Source: Ciona savignyi (lineage: Eukaryota; Chordata; Ascidiacea; Phlebobranchia; Cionidae). Taken from it: a stretch of DNA of 64,000 nt. Position numbers and translations under genes: made by a program. The notes below the pieces were generated by a model. It was not told the origin of the DNA. It saw only the letters and a list, made by a program, of their open reading frames with translations, and did no database searches. Below, in pieces: positions 9,385 through 19,989 of this stretch. How positions within the stretch are numbered: position 1 is the stretch's first letter; each line of letters begins with the position of its first letter. The stretch lies in contig CH003364.1 in NCBI GenBank assembly GCA_000149265.1, positions 1,622,484-1,686,483 on the forward strand. The letters run 5' to 3'.

Positions 9385-12247
9385 ATGTTAACTCGACAAA
9401 CTGCTACATTATCAACACAATGCTACAAATCAATCTGTCGTTTAAATCCGAATCTCTTTCGGTAAGTACTTTTTATTTATAGTTGGAAATGTATAAATTA
9501 AATATACTAAAAGTAAATGCGGGTCATAAGAATTGTGGAGAACATTTATTTTTATTACATGCGGCTAGAGACAGAATGGTAGTCTGCTTTTTCTCTGCTG
9601 GATGGCGCTATTTATCAGCTGTACTAAAGCGGGAAGGAGGGAAACTACTCACTAAAATTATGGACACTAATTTTAACCCAATTCTAAACACTAAACTCGA
9701 CCGCAAGACTAACACTAACTCTAGCCCCATGTTTATTACACATGCGGCTAGAGACAGAACGGTAGTCTGATTTTTCTCTGCTGGATGGCGCTATTTATCA
9801 GCTGTTTTAAAGCGGGGAGGAGGAAAACTACTCACTAAAATTACGGACACTAATTTTAACCCATTCCTAAACACTAAATTCAACCGCAAGACTAACACTT
9901 ACTCTAGCCCCATGTTTATTACACCATTTACGCATTTTAAGTAAATAGTGTTTACAATCAAAAAACTGCAAAGAGATCGATTACTTTAGCCAATGCTTGG
10001 AAAAATTCCAAAAATGCTCAGACAAGCTGAATACGGGGTTATGATGAGTTTGTTTATAACTAAGAAACAAAAGAGTTAAAAAAGCCGAAAAAAAAGTTCC
10101 CCGTCGGGGAATCGAACCATAGTTTCTAGCGTGACAGGCGGCGACGGTTACCACTATACTAACGAGGAATACGATTAGTAAGTGCGAAAACTAGTATAAG
10201 ACCACTCAGTCGCGGGTGCCTCTAACTATTACAGGAGCGCTTATATCACTTAGATTGCTAATGAAAGTAATTCTAACCCTGTCCTAAACACTAATCTCAA
10301 CCCCAGAACAAACTTTAACCCCAACCCTAACATTAATATCGAAAATAGTTACTCCCCAGATAATTCCAAAAAAATAAATAGCGCCACCCAGCAAAGAAAA
10401 ATCAGACTACCGTTCCGTCCCTAGTCGCATCTGTTTATTACACCATTTACGCATTTTAAGTAAATAGTGTTTACAATCAAAAAACTGCAAAGAGATCGAT
10501 TACTTTAGCCAATGCTTCGACAAATTCCAAAAATGCTCAGACAAGCTGAATGCGGCGTTATGATGAGTTTGTGTATAACTAAGAAACACAAAAGTTAAAA
10601 AGCCAAAAAAAATCGCCTCGTCGGGAAATCGAACCACAGTCTGCCGCGTGACAGGCGGCGACACTTACCACTATACTAACGAGGACTACGAATAGTAAGT
10701 GGGAAAACTTGTTTACGATCACTCAGTCGCGGGTGCCTCTAAATACTACAGGACCGCTTGGATCACTTAGATTGGTATGGAAAGTAATTCCAACCCTGTC
10801 CCAAACACTAATCTCAACCCCAGAACTAACCTTAACCCCAACCCTAACATTAATATCATGGCTTTTGTAATTACGAAGTATAGTAAGCGATCCAAGCGCT
10901 CTATGCGATCCAAGCGATCCGGAGTATTTAGAGGTACCGCTTAGCCGCTTAACACTTAAAAATAGTCACTCCCCAGATAATTCCAAAAAATAAATAGCGC
11001 CACCCAGCAGAGAAAAATCAGACTACCGTTCTGTCGCTAGTCGCTTCTATTTTTATTTTTGAACATAATGCATGGAATTGTAAGATAGTCAGAAAACGAA
11101 TGTATAATTCCGAAATGTCTCTACGTGATAATGAATTTATGTTTTTTATTCAAACACTGTATTATTTCATAGAAAAGTGGTTCCTTTTTCAACCGAAACT
11201 AATTCGAAAACAAAAAACGGGAACGAAAAAGTTGAAAATGAAGAATCGCAAGAGATACCTTCAGCAGCTGAACAAGAGATTACAAAGTTAAACGAGACTA
11301 TTGCTGACATAACAGTAAGTTAGAATTTTAATATTGTAGTTTCATAATGTGCAATTTGTGGAATAAATTTGGATTGGATTTCTGCAATTTTTCGGTAAAT
11401 ATACTGATATCGGCTATTTGTATGAAACACACTGACGCAAATGTATCCATCGACCCTTGACCAGAATCATGACTAGAAGTAGAGGGGAAATTATTTTTCT
11501 ATCTCCGCATACCATGTTCCACAAATCAGGTTGTTGGAGCTAATGCCATGTGATGTTCATATTGGATTCTTTATAATCCTATTTACAAAGACACCCTTTT
11601 AGGCAGCGTTAATAGCTGATAATACAATCGTAAGTGACTAATCAGTTGTTGCAGTTTTGATCCCACAACCTTTTAATTTTTTTAACACTCGTTTAAGCCA
11701 TTTATTTATGCAGACACGAACACATTTTTAAAATAATTTAAAACAATTTAAATGGAGTATATAATTAAAAAAAATCTAGTAAATTAAAAGAAATCTAATT
11801 GTTTTTTAGGACAAATACAAGCGTTCACTTGCGGAGACTGAAAATGTCCGCTCTCGACTGCGTAAAGAGATCGAAGACTCGAAAATGTACGGAATTCAAT
11901 CGTTTTGCAAGGATCTCATCACAGTCGCCGACGTAATGAAAATGGCAGTTACCAGCATCCCAAAGGATGAACTTTCCAACAAGACCGCTCAAGTCTGGAA
12001 GAGTTTTTACGAAGGAGTGTGTCTCACCGACAAGGAGCTGCACAAAGTATTTGACCAACATGGTTTAAAAGTGCTAGAACCCGAGTATGGGGAGAAGTTC
12101 AACCCATACGACCATGAAGCGTTATTCGAGGTACCAATTGACACTTTAGAACCCGGGGTTATAGCACATGTCGAAAGAATTGGATACAAACTAAAGGGAA
12201 GAACTCTAAGACCAGCTCAAGTCAGTGTATCTCGCAAAATTTCCTGA
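9385..12247 (+). CDS. GRPEL1: Mitochondrial GrpE-like nucleotide exchange factor
   Basis: Exons 9385-9461, 11173-11314 and 11810-12247 give 218 residues, close to human GRPEL1. The protein recycles mitochondrial HSP70 (mortalin) during matrix import by releasing ADP. Exon 1 starts MLTRQTATLSTQ and is rich in Arg, Ser and Thr with no acidic residue, a typical matrix presequence. The CG|A split codon joins it to KVVPFSTETN. Exon 2 gives the start of the long helix. Exon 3 holds the rest of the helix (DKYKRSLAETENVRSR) and the beta-domain (FNPYDHEALFEVP, GVIAHVERIGYKLKGRTLRPAQV). The exon 1 call rests on phase, sequence character and position. Intron 1 is mostly the nested elements at 9557-11048. 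AATAAA lies at 12428-12433. Confidence 0.93.
9740..10432. mobile_element. Inner copy nested inside the outer element
   Basis: A 693-bp copy of the same family inserted in the outer copy. Its 9-bp target duplication GTTTATTAC (9731-9739 and 10433-10441) reconstitutes the outer element exactly when removed. Terminal arms start ACATGCGGCTAGAG and end CCCTAGTCGCATCT. The tRNA-Asp sequence lies in the middle on the minus strand. Confidence 0.9.
10097..10168 (-). tRNA. tRNA-Asp(GTC)-like sequence, decayed, in inner element
   Basis: On the minus strand it starts TCCTCGTTAGTATAGTGGT, has anticodon loop CTGTCAC (GTC) and TTCGATT T-loop, and ends ACGGGGA: a 72-nt tRNA-Asp form. The acceptor stem pairs. 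The anticodon stem (GCCGC against GCTAG) and the T-stem are damaged, so this copy is probably a pseudogene. The body shares element-specific changes with the other two copies. Confidence 0.7.
10614..10685 (-). tRNA. tRNA-Asp(GTC)-like sequence in outer element
   Basis: Same 72-nt layout. The anticodon stem pairs perfectly (GCCGC with GCGGC) around loop CTGTCAC. The acceptor stem has six of seven pairs (TCCTCGT with ACGAGGC). The T-stem has a mismatch and wobble pairs. Of the three copies this is the best candidate for being transcribed, but the weak T-stem makes aminoacylation doubtful. Confidence 0.65.
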
Positions 12248-13079
12248 ATAATCTGGCGAATTCATGATTTAAATTCAGCTGTTTTCATTTGAAACACTGC
12301 ATTGCTAAAAGTAATGTACTAGCTGTATTTAGCCCAGCTGTTTTTCTATCTGGTTTAAAATGATAAAAAGTTAATCGGCTTCATAATTCGCAAATGTTAT
12401 TTCCATTTCATACAACCTTAATTGGTAAATAAAGGTCCCATTGTAAGCTGTTGTACGAAGTATTTTCTATCCAGGCATTTACCTCGAATACCTCGCGTCC
12501 ACCGTTGGACTATATTGCAGTATGTTTCATATATGTTATACCCGTTCTTTCTTAAATTTAAAAAAAAATAATAATTACATAAATCCACTGAATTCAGACG
12601 ACGTGTGCAAAGTGCTTGATCCAAGAACACAGCCGAATTACCAGCGCCTGGTTTAGATTCCTAACAGTTCGGCAGTCAACAGACATTCTTATTGTTTAAA
12701 CTGACTGTACTTACCAAAGTCTTGATCCTAAAAAATGAAGAAGAAAAAACATTCTTCATGTTAAACAGTAATTTAGATTGCAGGTTCAAAAAAGTGGTCG
12801 AAATAGATAAGTTCAACCCATTAATCCACTAGGTTCGGGCCGGCGTCCACTGGGCCCCCACAACCTATAGTAGGCGACAACTCATCTACTGGCTAAAAAG
12901 TGCAGTATACCCTAGCCTAAGCTATAGACACAAATAACGTAGTTTATCGAAAATACATTAAACTTGCGTGCATTTATCGAGTTATGATCACTGCCGTTTA
13001 AATTAAAAAAACTTCTCTTAAAGAAACTATGATTTAGAAAGGTAAAAGTTTTAACGACTGACGGAAATTTTTAAAAACA
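12248..13079. other. Intergenic: GRPEL1 to fibrinogen gene (convergent)
   Basis: No coding exon seen. It holds the GRPEL1 poly(A) signal, a diverged reverse SINE (about 12475-12675) and a short SINE remnant near 12815-12870. Confidence 0.55.
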
Positions 13080-14564
13080 TTATTGAATTTTTGGTCTAAT
13101 CAACATTTCAACGCGTTTGAGGGAAGCCAGCTTTCGCCATGTTTTCCAAAACATGGATTTTTCACCGTAAGAGGCTTTACTGCCATACTCCGCGTTCAAA
13201 TTAGCGTCGGTGCAATTTCTATGCCACCAGGCGGCGCTGGTAAGCTTGGCGCAATTTTGCATCACGTTCCAGTCTCTGTCCTCGTCAAATGTCGTGAACT
13301 GCATACCATTTGATGCTTTCAAACTGTCCCCTGCTTCGTTACCCAGTGCACCGGACTTCGAGCTGCTATATCCTGAAACGCGTAATCTGTAACTACTCTC
13401 ATCCCCTTCCACGAGAAATTCTTCATAAAACGCAAAAGCTTTGGAATTAGACACTCGCTCTGTTAAAATGACAATGAGAGATTGAGGCGCAGTTTTCGTC
13501 AGTGTGTTTATGTTGTTCAGTCCTATCCAATAACTTTCCGCTGGGTTTCCAAAAAACGTTTCAAATTCTGTTTGAGTTCGCACGAAATTGGTGTCAGGTC
13601 CAGTTCTCCGCTGTATCGCAGTCCACCCGCCGGCGTCCATGTCAAAGTCGCAATAGACTTTAAAACGAGTGAATGTTTTGCACTGGACGATAGAATATAC
13701 GCCGCTAAAGGAGGCCTGTCCGAGCTCTCTTAATCCGTTGCAGTCACGATCCTTTACACTTGAACAGGGAGTATGCTTGCACACTGGAAAGGGTTTGGTC
13801 CAGTTCGCTGTGAATTTTACTAAAACACATTCGCTCATTTCTTTTCCTCTCAAGCGGTACTCGACCGGGCATGAAAATGTGCATTTAGTTCCTATGTCCA
13901 TTCGACCGGGTTTTGAAGCTGGTTTGTCGCACTTGAATTCAGGGAGGTTCAGCATTTGTAACTCTTGGCACTTTGGGGGAACATAGGTCGTAAAACTGCT
14001 TAATAGTTTTTCTTTATCTGCCAAAAGCCCTATTTTTAATTCTATTACGTGTTGGTAGGCAAGGTAGAGCCACCAATACATGGATAACAATACAAGGAAT
14101 TGGATCAGATAAATAATAAAATGTATTTTTTGCTTCTTTAAGTGGGCCACCATATCGCATAGGTCGTCATTTGGTGGGCTTATTTCTTCTTTAGATTCTT
14201 CCTGACTAAAATTATCAATTTCAGAGGTAAATTCCGATCTTGATAGTCCAAGTATACTTGCTACGCGATCTATTTTCTCATCATCTAGCGAGTGTAATGC
14301 TATTTGAGCCTTCAACAGGTAGCGCTGAAGGCTTTTCATGTTATCCAGTTCCATGTGAGAAATCTCGTCTCTATCTACCGGTTCTGTCGATGTGCGTATC
14401 TCATTTGCTAAAGTTTGCAGCCGTTCAACGGTTTGCTTATAGTCCATGCTTGGGTCTTCATTAAGAGATTGATTGTCTCGCAATTCCTCATTTTCATTGT
14501 CCAAGTATGTTTCCACATCTGTTGAAGTTTTCAGATTTTCTGGGACAGCTTCTCCTTTATCCAT
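13080..14564 (-). CDS. Type II membrane protein with sushi and fibrinogen C-terminal domains
   Basis: Intronless, 494 residues from the first true ATG (14562-14564); the frame opens upstream only from a TTG. Order: acidic cytoplasmic region (1-147) with predicted helix, one hydrophobic span (about 148-170) preceded by HLKKQK, stalk, a sushi/CCP module with its cysteines (about 199-262), then a fibrinogen-related domain (about 268-492). The latter has CDFDMDAGGWTAIQRR, YWIGL, a calcium-site-like FDEDRD segment and WWHRNC. Such domains bind glycans or acetyl groups or mediate adhesion. The positive-inside lysines and lack of a signal peptide support type II topology with an extracellular fibrinogen head. 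Immune lectin or self/non-self recognition roles are possible; Ciona v-Themis proteins have fibrinogen-like domains, but this locus lacks the partner polycystin-like gene nearby. Confidence 0.9.
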   Translation of the reverse strand: MDKGEAVPENLKTSTDVETYLDNENEELRDNQSLNEDPSMDYKQTVERLQTLANEIRTSTEPVDRDEISHMELDNMKSLQRYLLKAQIALHSLDDEKIDRVASILGLSRSEFTSEIDNFSQEESKEEISPPNDDLCDMVAHLKKQKIHFIIYLIQFLVLLSMYWWLYLAYQHVIELKIGLLADKEKLLSSFTTYVPPKCQELQMLNLPEFKCDKPASKPGRMDIGTKCTFSCPVEYRLRGKEMSECVLVKFTANWTKPFPVCKHTPCSSVKDRDCNGLRELGQASFSGVYSIVQCKTFTRFKVYCDFDMDAGGWTAIQRRTGPDTNFVRTQTEFETFFGNPAESYWIGLNNINTLTKTAPQSLIVILTERVSNSKAFAFYEEFLVEGDESSYRLRVSGYSSSKSGALGNEAGDSLKASNGMQFTTFDEDRDWNVMQNCAKLTSAAWWHRNCTDANLNAEYGSKASYGEKSMFWKTWRKLASLKRVEMLIRPKIQ

Positions 14565-15569
14565 TTTAAAGCTAAAAGTCACCGTGAATTCCAAAATAAA
14601 GTAAAATATTTCAAAAGGTACTATAAGATTAAATCGTCACAATAGCTTTTATTGTTGAAAAAATACCTATTACCGGGATTATTTTTAAACCCGTGAGAGT
14701 TAGTTATATAGTTTATTCATTTTAGTCTAGTATGAATTAATGGAAATAAAGCAAATCATGCCACAGGATCAGAAAAAAAGGCAAAACGAACAGTTGTTAA
14801 AAAAGGTCATTGAACAAAAAGGACATAAATTAATATAGTAAACGCAGCTGCCATTAGCTTGCCTATTGTTCTGTGAGGCCAGGGGTTTTTCAACGCTCTA
14901 ATTTGGCCGGGAGCAGGTCCCAGGATCCGCTGCCGTGTATACCTAGTACATAAATCTCCGTTCCGACTCCATACGTACACACATGGCGTGGAATTCAACT
15001 CGACTGGCAGCGGAACCTCCACTAAATAGACAAACTGGACAACTCGTACTCGTATTCTTTATTAAAGTTGTATCTCTGTGTATGTGTGTTATATGTAATC
15101 GCACAACGCTTTATAAATCAAATAATGACGTAGATGGAAAACAACTGCTTTAGGTGTCAATGGCGTAATAAGGTGATAAGTGTCAATGACGTCATAAGTT
15201 TGAACAGAACGAACACAGTTGGCGTCGATTAAATGAAATAAATGCAGTTTTTGCAAATATAATTTCAAAACTGCTACTGTTCCGTTTTTAACATAATGCT
15301 TACATAATATAGGATTCGGTCGCGTTTACTATTTGGCCATAAAACAGCTGAGTTTTTGCAATTGATAAAATTGATTTTAGTAAATTTTTCTACATTAGGT
15401 TTACAATATTTCTATTTTCTTACTCAACCATGAAAGTAGTGCAATGGGGGGTTTTTCTTTTACTGCAAAGCCGTGCAAAACCAATTTCGCTTTCCGGTTC
15501 CAAAGTTTGCTTTATTATTAGTGAACTGAACAGTTTTAGGAAGCGATACAAATCTTGGTGTTATTTAAG
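14565..15569. other. Divergent intergenic region: fibrinogen gene / PEX10
   Basis: The two genes point away from each other, so both promoters should lie here. At about 14870-14960 is a repeat block (TGTGAGGCC, then GGGAGCAGGTC, then GTATACCTAGTACA) that recurs near 41225-41300. At 15530-15540 a pyrimidine-poor but AG-ending ACAGTTTTAG precedes the PEX10 start and could be a trans-splice acceptor. No clear TATA box is seen. Confidence 0.5.
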
Positions 15570-16433
15570 ATGTCGCTGCATCACCCCGACGTCGTGACGC
15601 ACATCATGTCAGAGCGAAAGGACCGGCAATACATCAGTTGGCTTAGAAGTGTGATAGAAGAAAACGTCCGCAACGTATTTGGAATTAGCGCTTTGTCGCG
15701 TCACGGCAGGCTAATTGACGCGCTTGGAAAGTTTGTGTTTTATGTTTTAACGACTGGAGCAAACCTACAAACGCTCGGAGAGGAATATACAAACTTAGTT
15801 CAAGTGGATGGATCCTACAAACGAACTCCGTCTCTGATAAGACGGTTAATTTTTATAATTTTACACGCGGTTTTGCCATACCTCGTGGATAAAGTTCTGA
15901 TTATCGCAGAGCAGAAGTTGCAAGGAACATTTAAGTTAAAAGACAACGAAAATGCTTGTATACAAGAGTCGATATCGCATCTAAAAAAACTGTTTAAAAT
16001 TTTTCTCCGAATCCATCTATCTTTCTTTTACATTGATGGAATTTATTATAGCTTATCCAAACAGGCTGCTGGTATAAAATATGTAAGCTATTCCAGAAAA
16101 GAGCCTCATTATTTAGAGTATTTTAAAAGCCTTGGTCACCTTACTCTTGCCCAGAGTTTAATAGCCACCGCGTATCTGTTATTTATTTGGTACAAGAAAT
16201 ATAACAGTGCAGTTTATTCAACTAATTCCTCGAAACCTTCCGTATCAAACACAGAAATCCGAGGTTCAATGAAATGCTTGTTATGTCTTGAAAGTTGCCA
16301 CGTTGCAACAGCAAGTGTCTGCGGCCATTTATTTTGTTGGGACTGTATATGCAGTTGGTTGAATACTAAAGCTGAATGCCCTTTGTGCAGAGAAAAGCTA
16401 ACAGTCAAAAATTTAGTGACCTTAAAAAACTGA
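15570..16433 (+). CDS. PEX10: Peroxisome biogenesis factor 10, RING E3 ligase
   Basis: Intronless frame of 287 residues from the ATG at 15570 (the frame opens earlier only from a TTG). PEX10 sits in the peroxisome membrane with PEX2 and PEX12 and ubiquitinates the import receptor PEX5. The N-terminal half has the Pex2/Pex12-type helical region (HPDVVTHIMSERKDRQYISW, then TLGEEYTNLVQVD) with hydrophobic segments. The C-terminal C3HC4 RING (about 236-273) has all ligands: CLLC, CGHLFCWDC and CPLC. The length is slightly under human PEX10. LRWD1 follows on the same strand after about 650 bp. Confidence 0.95.
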   Translation: MSLHHPDVVTHIMSERKDRQYISWLRSVIEENVRNVFGISALSRHGRLIDALGKFVFYVLTTGANLQTLGEEYTNLVQVDGSYKRTPSLIRRLIFIILHAVLPYLVDKVLIIAEQKLQGTFKLKDNENACIQESISHLKKLFKIFLRIHLSFFYIDGIYYSLSKQAAGIKYVSYSRKEPHYLEYFKSLGHLTLAQSLIATAYLLFIWYKKYNSAVYSTNSSKPSVSNTEIRGSMKCLLCLESCHVATASVCGHLFCWDCICSWLNTKAECPLCREKLTVKNLVTLKN

Positions 16434-17085
16434 ATACATGCTTTTTCTAATACATCATATCAAAAATTATCCACTGTACCGTATTTATTTCTTTATTTGT
16501 CAAAGTTGCATATGTTTCTTTATTCGGCAATTTGTAATGTTGCAAATTATAATGATAACCAAATATCGGCAGTGTTATTTTGAATGGTTTTTTAAAAAAA
16601 GTTTTATTTTTAAATCACTCTCCGTAGTTAATTGCTACCATAACTAGTTCTCCAAGTTAGATGGACATATTTCAAACTATGTGGTCATATAATTATTGGT
16701 TTTATTAAAATTAAATATATTTTTTAATTTATTATATCAGATTATGTTTATAATTAAACTTATTATAAAATATTCTTTTTAGCAAAGGCGTTGTTGTGTA
16801 GCACTATTTTCTTCCAAACTCACAATTATTTTAGTTCCGTTGCATCTTCTAAAAAGATGTGGGTGCATGCAGACTTCTGCATCCTTAAAGCCCATACAAT
16901 ACAAATGTTTAGGATATACCTATACAATACAAACTTTACGCCTTTATAATACTCTGCCTTCTTTGTACCTTAGAACTCTTATGTCTATGCATATAACCTA
17001 ATTCCAATACAGGTTTTTTAATACTTTTGGGCTGTATTTTTTATTCCAATTTTTTGTAGGAAAATTTGACTGAACTTAAACAACA
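16434..17085. other. Intergenic: PEX10 to LRWD1
   Basis: AT-rich, with no coding exon or recognised repeat. TTTTTTGTAG at 17050-17059, about 27 bases before the LRWD1 ATG, looks like a 3' splice site without an obvious upstream donor. It could accept a spliced leader or close a 5'-UTR intron. Confidence 0.45.
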
Positions 17086-19635
17086 ATGAGTGTTTTATCT
17101 TTGAAAGAAAAGTATGCTTCCTGGAAAGGTCAATTAGATGAAGAGTTTCTTCTGAATATCACTGGAGTAAAACAACTGGAAGAAATAGAAGATCTCGAAC
17201 TTTGTAAGTTAAACCTCTGTGATGGGTATTTAAAACCTGAAATTTTGAACAAACTTACATCAGTCGTTGAACTTAACTTGTCCGGGAACAACCTTACTTG
17301 TATACCAGCAGGCATTGAGCTTGGAAAACTGCGTTATTTAGATATCTCCCATAATCAATTGACGTCCGTGGAGTGGTTGAAAAGGTTTCCGGATCTTATT
17401 GACCTTGATCTGAATGGTAATGTTGGCCTAGCTGTAGAAGATCGTTACAAAGCAACATTTCTGTTGGAAAAATTAAAGATTCTTGACAAGAAAATGGTAG
17501 ATGACAGTGATAAGCTCGGACAGCCCTTCACCAAGAATTTACTCGTTCGAATCGAGAAATTGTGGAATAAGGAATTTTCAAAGAATGTTCCGGATTCACT
17601 CACAGACAAGGATGTCTCAGAGCTTCGGGAGAGATTTGCGACAAGAGCGAAAGAGAGAATACATTATGGGCCGAATTCGCTTAAAGCGTACAGAATTTGG
17701 AGAGTTAATTCCATCGCTAGAGAGCTGGTTAATTACAAAATTGAGTGTCCAGGTGGTTGTTTGTTACCTGCTATAATAGATGATAAGCCCAGTGGTAAAG
17801 AGGTTGTTTTAAAATCAATTAATAACAAGCACTCGGGAAAAAATGGCAATACTAGCAAAGCTGGAAAACGCAAGAGTGATGCAACAAGTGAAAATAGGTA
17901 CTCAGCTCATGCCTTTCTACAATGTCATAGCAAAGAAAATGGACCAAATGACTTCTCAACCCAAGTGAGTTGTTTCCTAATGTGTACACATATCACAAAT
18001 AAAAAACTTTAATTTAAAATTTACGTTACTATCATGGCTTTTATCCTCCGGTATTTCATCATACCTGACTATTTTCGTTATTTGATAGACGGTTTTAGAA
18101 GCATAAAATTCTATAATCTTTAGTGGTTATATTTCAAAATAATTGTGTTTGCAGGACTGCTACCATGCCCGGATTCATTATAGCTCAGGGACACTGGAGT
18201 AACAGGCCTTTATTTGCCTAAATTCCTGGTCCCTGGACCCTGGACTACCGTTGACCCGTCCATACTAATGTAATAATACTGTCCATTTCCAGCACTCCCA
18301 TTCTTGTATTTACATTTCCACTTCAACTTTTCTGGGACAATAAAACTAGACAAATGGTTACGAATACAATGATGTTGATTTTCATGGCATTTAAAACCGA
18401 ATTAGTGACAAGACGCCGCTTAAATAGTAGATCTTTTCTCTTGAGGCCACTAAGTGAAAATTTTTGTGTCTTTTTATTAAAGAAAGTGACGCATTTTGTT
18501 GTTGTAGGTGTGGTGCTGCACATTCGAACCCGATATCAAAGACGAGACAAAAACTTCAAACCTCGTTGCCACCTGTGGCGGAGACACGGTCTGCATCACT
18601 GACTGCACCACTGCGCAAGTGCAAATGAGATTCCAGCAAAACAATGAAGAATTTTACGTCGTGGCGTGGACAACTATGGATCTCAACGGGCATAAAAGCA
18701 ACATTCTTGTTTCTGCAGGCTGTCTGGGCTTCATTCACCTTCTGCACCCTAAACAAGGGATTTGTTACGGTCGTATAAAGGCACACTCTTCCCCAATCCA
18801 GACGGTCCACTTCTCACCTTTCTCATCAACACATCTGTTAACAGGGGACAAGAAAGGGAATATATATCTGCTGGACATTGACGTCCCCACAGTCCCGGAA
18901 TACAAGTTTAGTTGGAAAAAGTTAATGTCCTTCGTTGGAGTGGATGCAACACCTTTAAAGTTTTGCGTCCCACCCGTAGGTGGATATCTCTTAAGCGCGA
19001 CTGAGTATGGATTGCACTGTTGGAAATCTGAAGGTTTAATAAGAAACCACAAAGCTGGACCTTTGCAGACAGTGAGCGTGTTGTGTGAGCTTTGCTTTCC
19101 AGGTGTCCAAGAGACCGAACCGACTGTCGACTCGCTGACCATGCTGACCCATGGTATTGTTGCTACCAAGGTTGCACAGCAAGGCTCTATTTTCCTGTGG
19201 AAATTTTCGGATGTCCAAGCAAAGTTAAACAACCTAAAGCCTGACCACAATGAGAGTATTCTTCTTCCTATATTCAAGGAACTAAAATGGTCGTTAACAA
19301 AGCACTGCTTCATAAACATCGGCGCATGCAAGCCGAGATGCTCCATTATATCAGGTGACGAAGTGGGCAACATTTGGATCTATGACTTGAGAAAATCGCT
19401 TGATGAAACTGCCTCGTACAAAGCAAAAAGATCAAAACCAGTCGTCCCGGATAATGTGGTGGAACCCAGTGCCATAATTCCATTTCCTAAATGCACAAAT
19501 ACCAGCGGAGATGTTCTATTGAAGTTTCGCAAAGGAACGATCTACAACGACATCTCGTGCAGCTCAAACATGGAGTTTATTGTCGTAACTGCTGATACTA
19601 ATTTAGTCGGAATCTATAAAAAGGCACCGCAATGA
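17086..19635 (+). CDS. LRWD1: Leucine-rich repeat and WD repeat protein 1 (ORC-associated)
   Basis: Two exons, 17086-17964 and 18508-19635, joined in phase 0, give 668 residues (human about 647). LRWD1/ORCA binds the origin recognition complex and repressive chromatin marks. The N-terminal part has leucine-rich repeats (VVELNLSGNNL, LRYLDISHNQL, LIDLDLNGN, about 60-125) followed by the conserved KERIHYGPNSLKAYRIWRV region. A Lys/Ser-rich low-complexity linker ends exon 1. Exon 2 encodes the WD40 propeller (VWCCTFEPDIKDETKTSNLV, VHFSPFSSTHLLTGDKKGNI, IISGDEVGNIWIYDLR, then ISCSSNMEFIVVTADTN). The intron holds no clear SINE. Confidence 0.95.
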
Positions 19636-19989
19636 CCCAAGACACTATTTTATGCCGGACTTTTAGACAAACTGCCATTTTTTTCTATTTTCTTTCTGTT
19701 TTAAGGTGTTATTCAATTTCAATGGAGCTTATGCACATTTTATGTTTTACTTGAAATTTTGACGATTTTTTACTACAAGTGTCTTGATTTTATGGTTTTA
19801 GCAAATTGGTGTTACATTGTGTCTTTTCTATTCTTCCTGCAACACTGCTGTGTTTTCATTAGCATTCTGCTACTTTTTATTCACTGCCCTTGTTCTTTTA
19901 TTCAGACTATTAAAACCCTCCGTATATGTAGTTAAGTAAAATATCGTATGGTTGGTTGACCATTAATCGGGAGATTTCAACGCTTAAAA

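Larger units (their letters stand above)
9557..11048. mobile_element. Outer inverted-repeat element carrying a tRNA-Asp sequence
   Basis: Flanked by an exact 9-bp duplication ATTTTTATT (9548-9556 and 11049-11057). The left arm runs 9557-9730 and is then interrupted by the inner element (9740-10432) with its own duplication. The body resumes at about 10433 and ends with the right arm (GAAAAATCAGACTACCGTTC, then GTCGCTTCT). The arms are long inverted repeats. A 9-bp duplication with long terminal inverted repeats is typical of Mutator-like (MULE) elements; that class is inference. No transposase is encoded. The element sits in GRPEL1 intron 1. Confidence 0.88.

Noticed and set aside
13080..14564. 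Assigning the fibrinogen gene as v-Themis
   Set aside because: v-Themis genes lie within s-Themis (polycystin-like) introns. No such gene is visible here, and a membrane span plus sushi module is not the expected layout.
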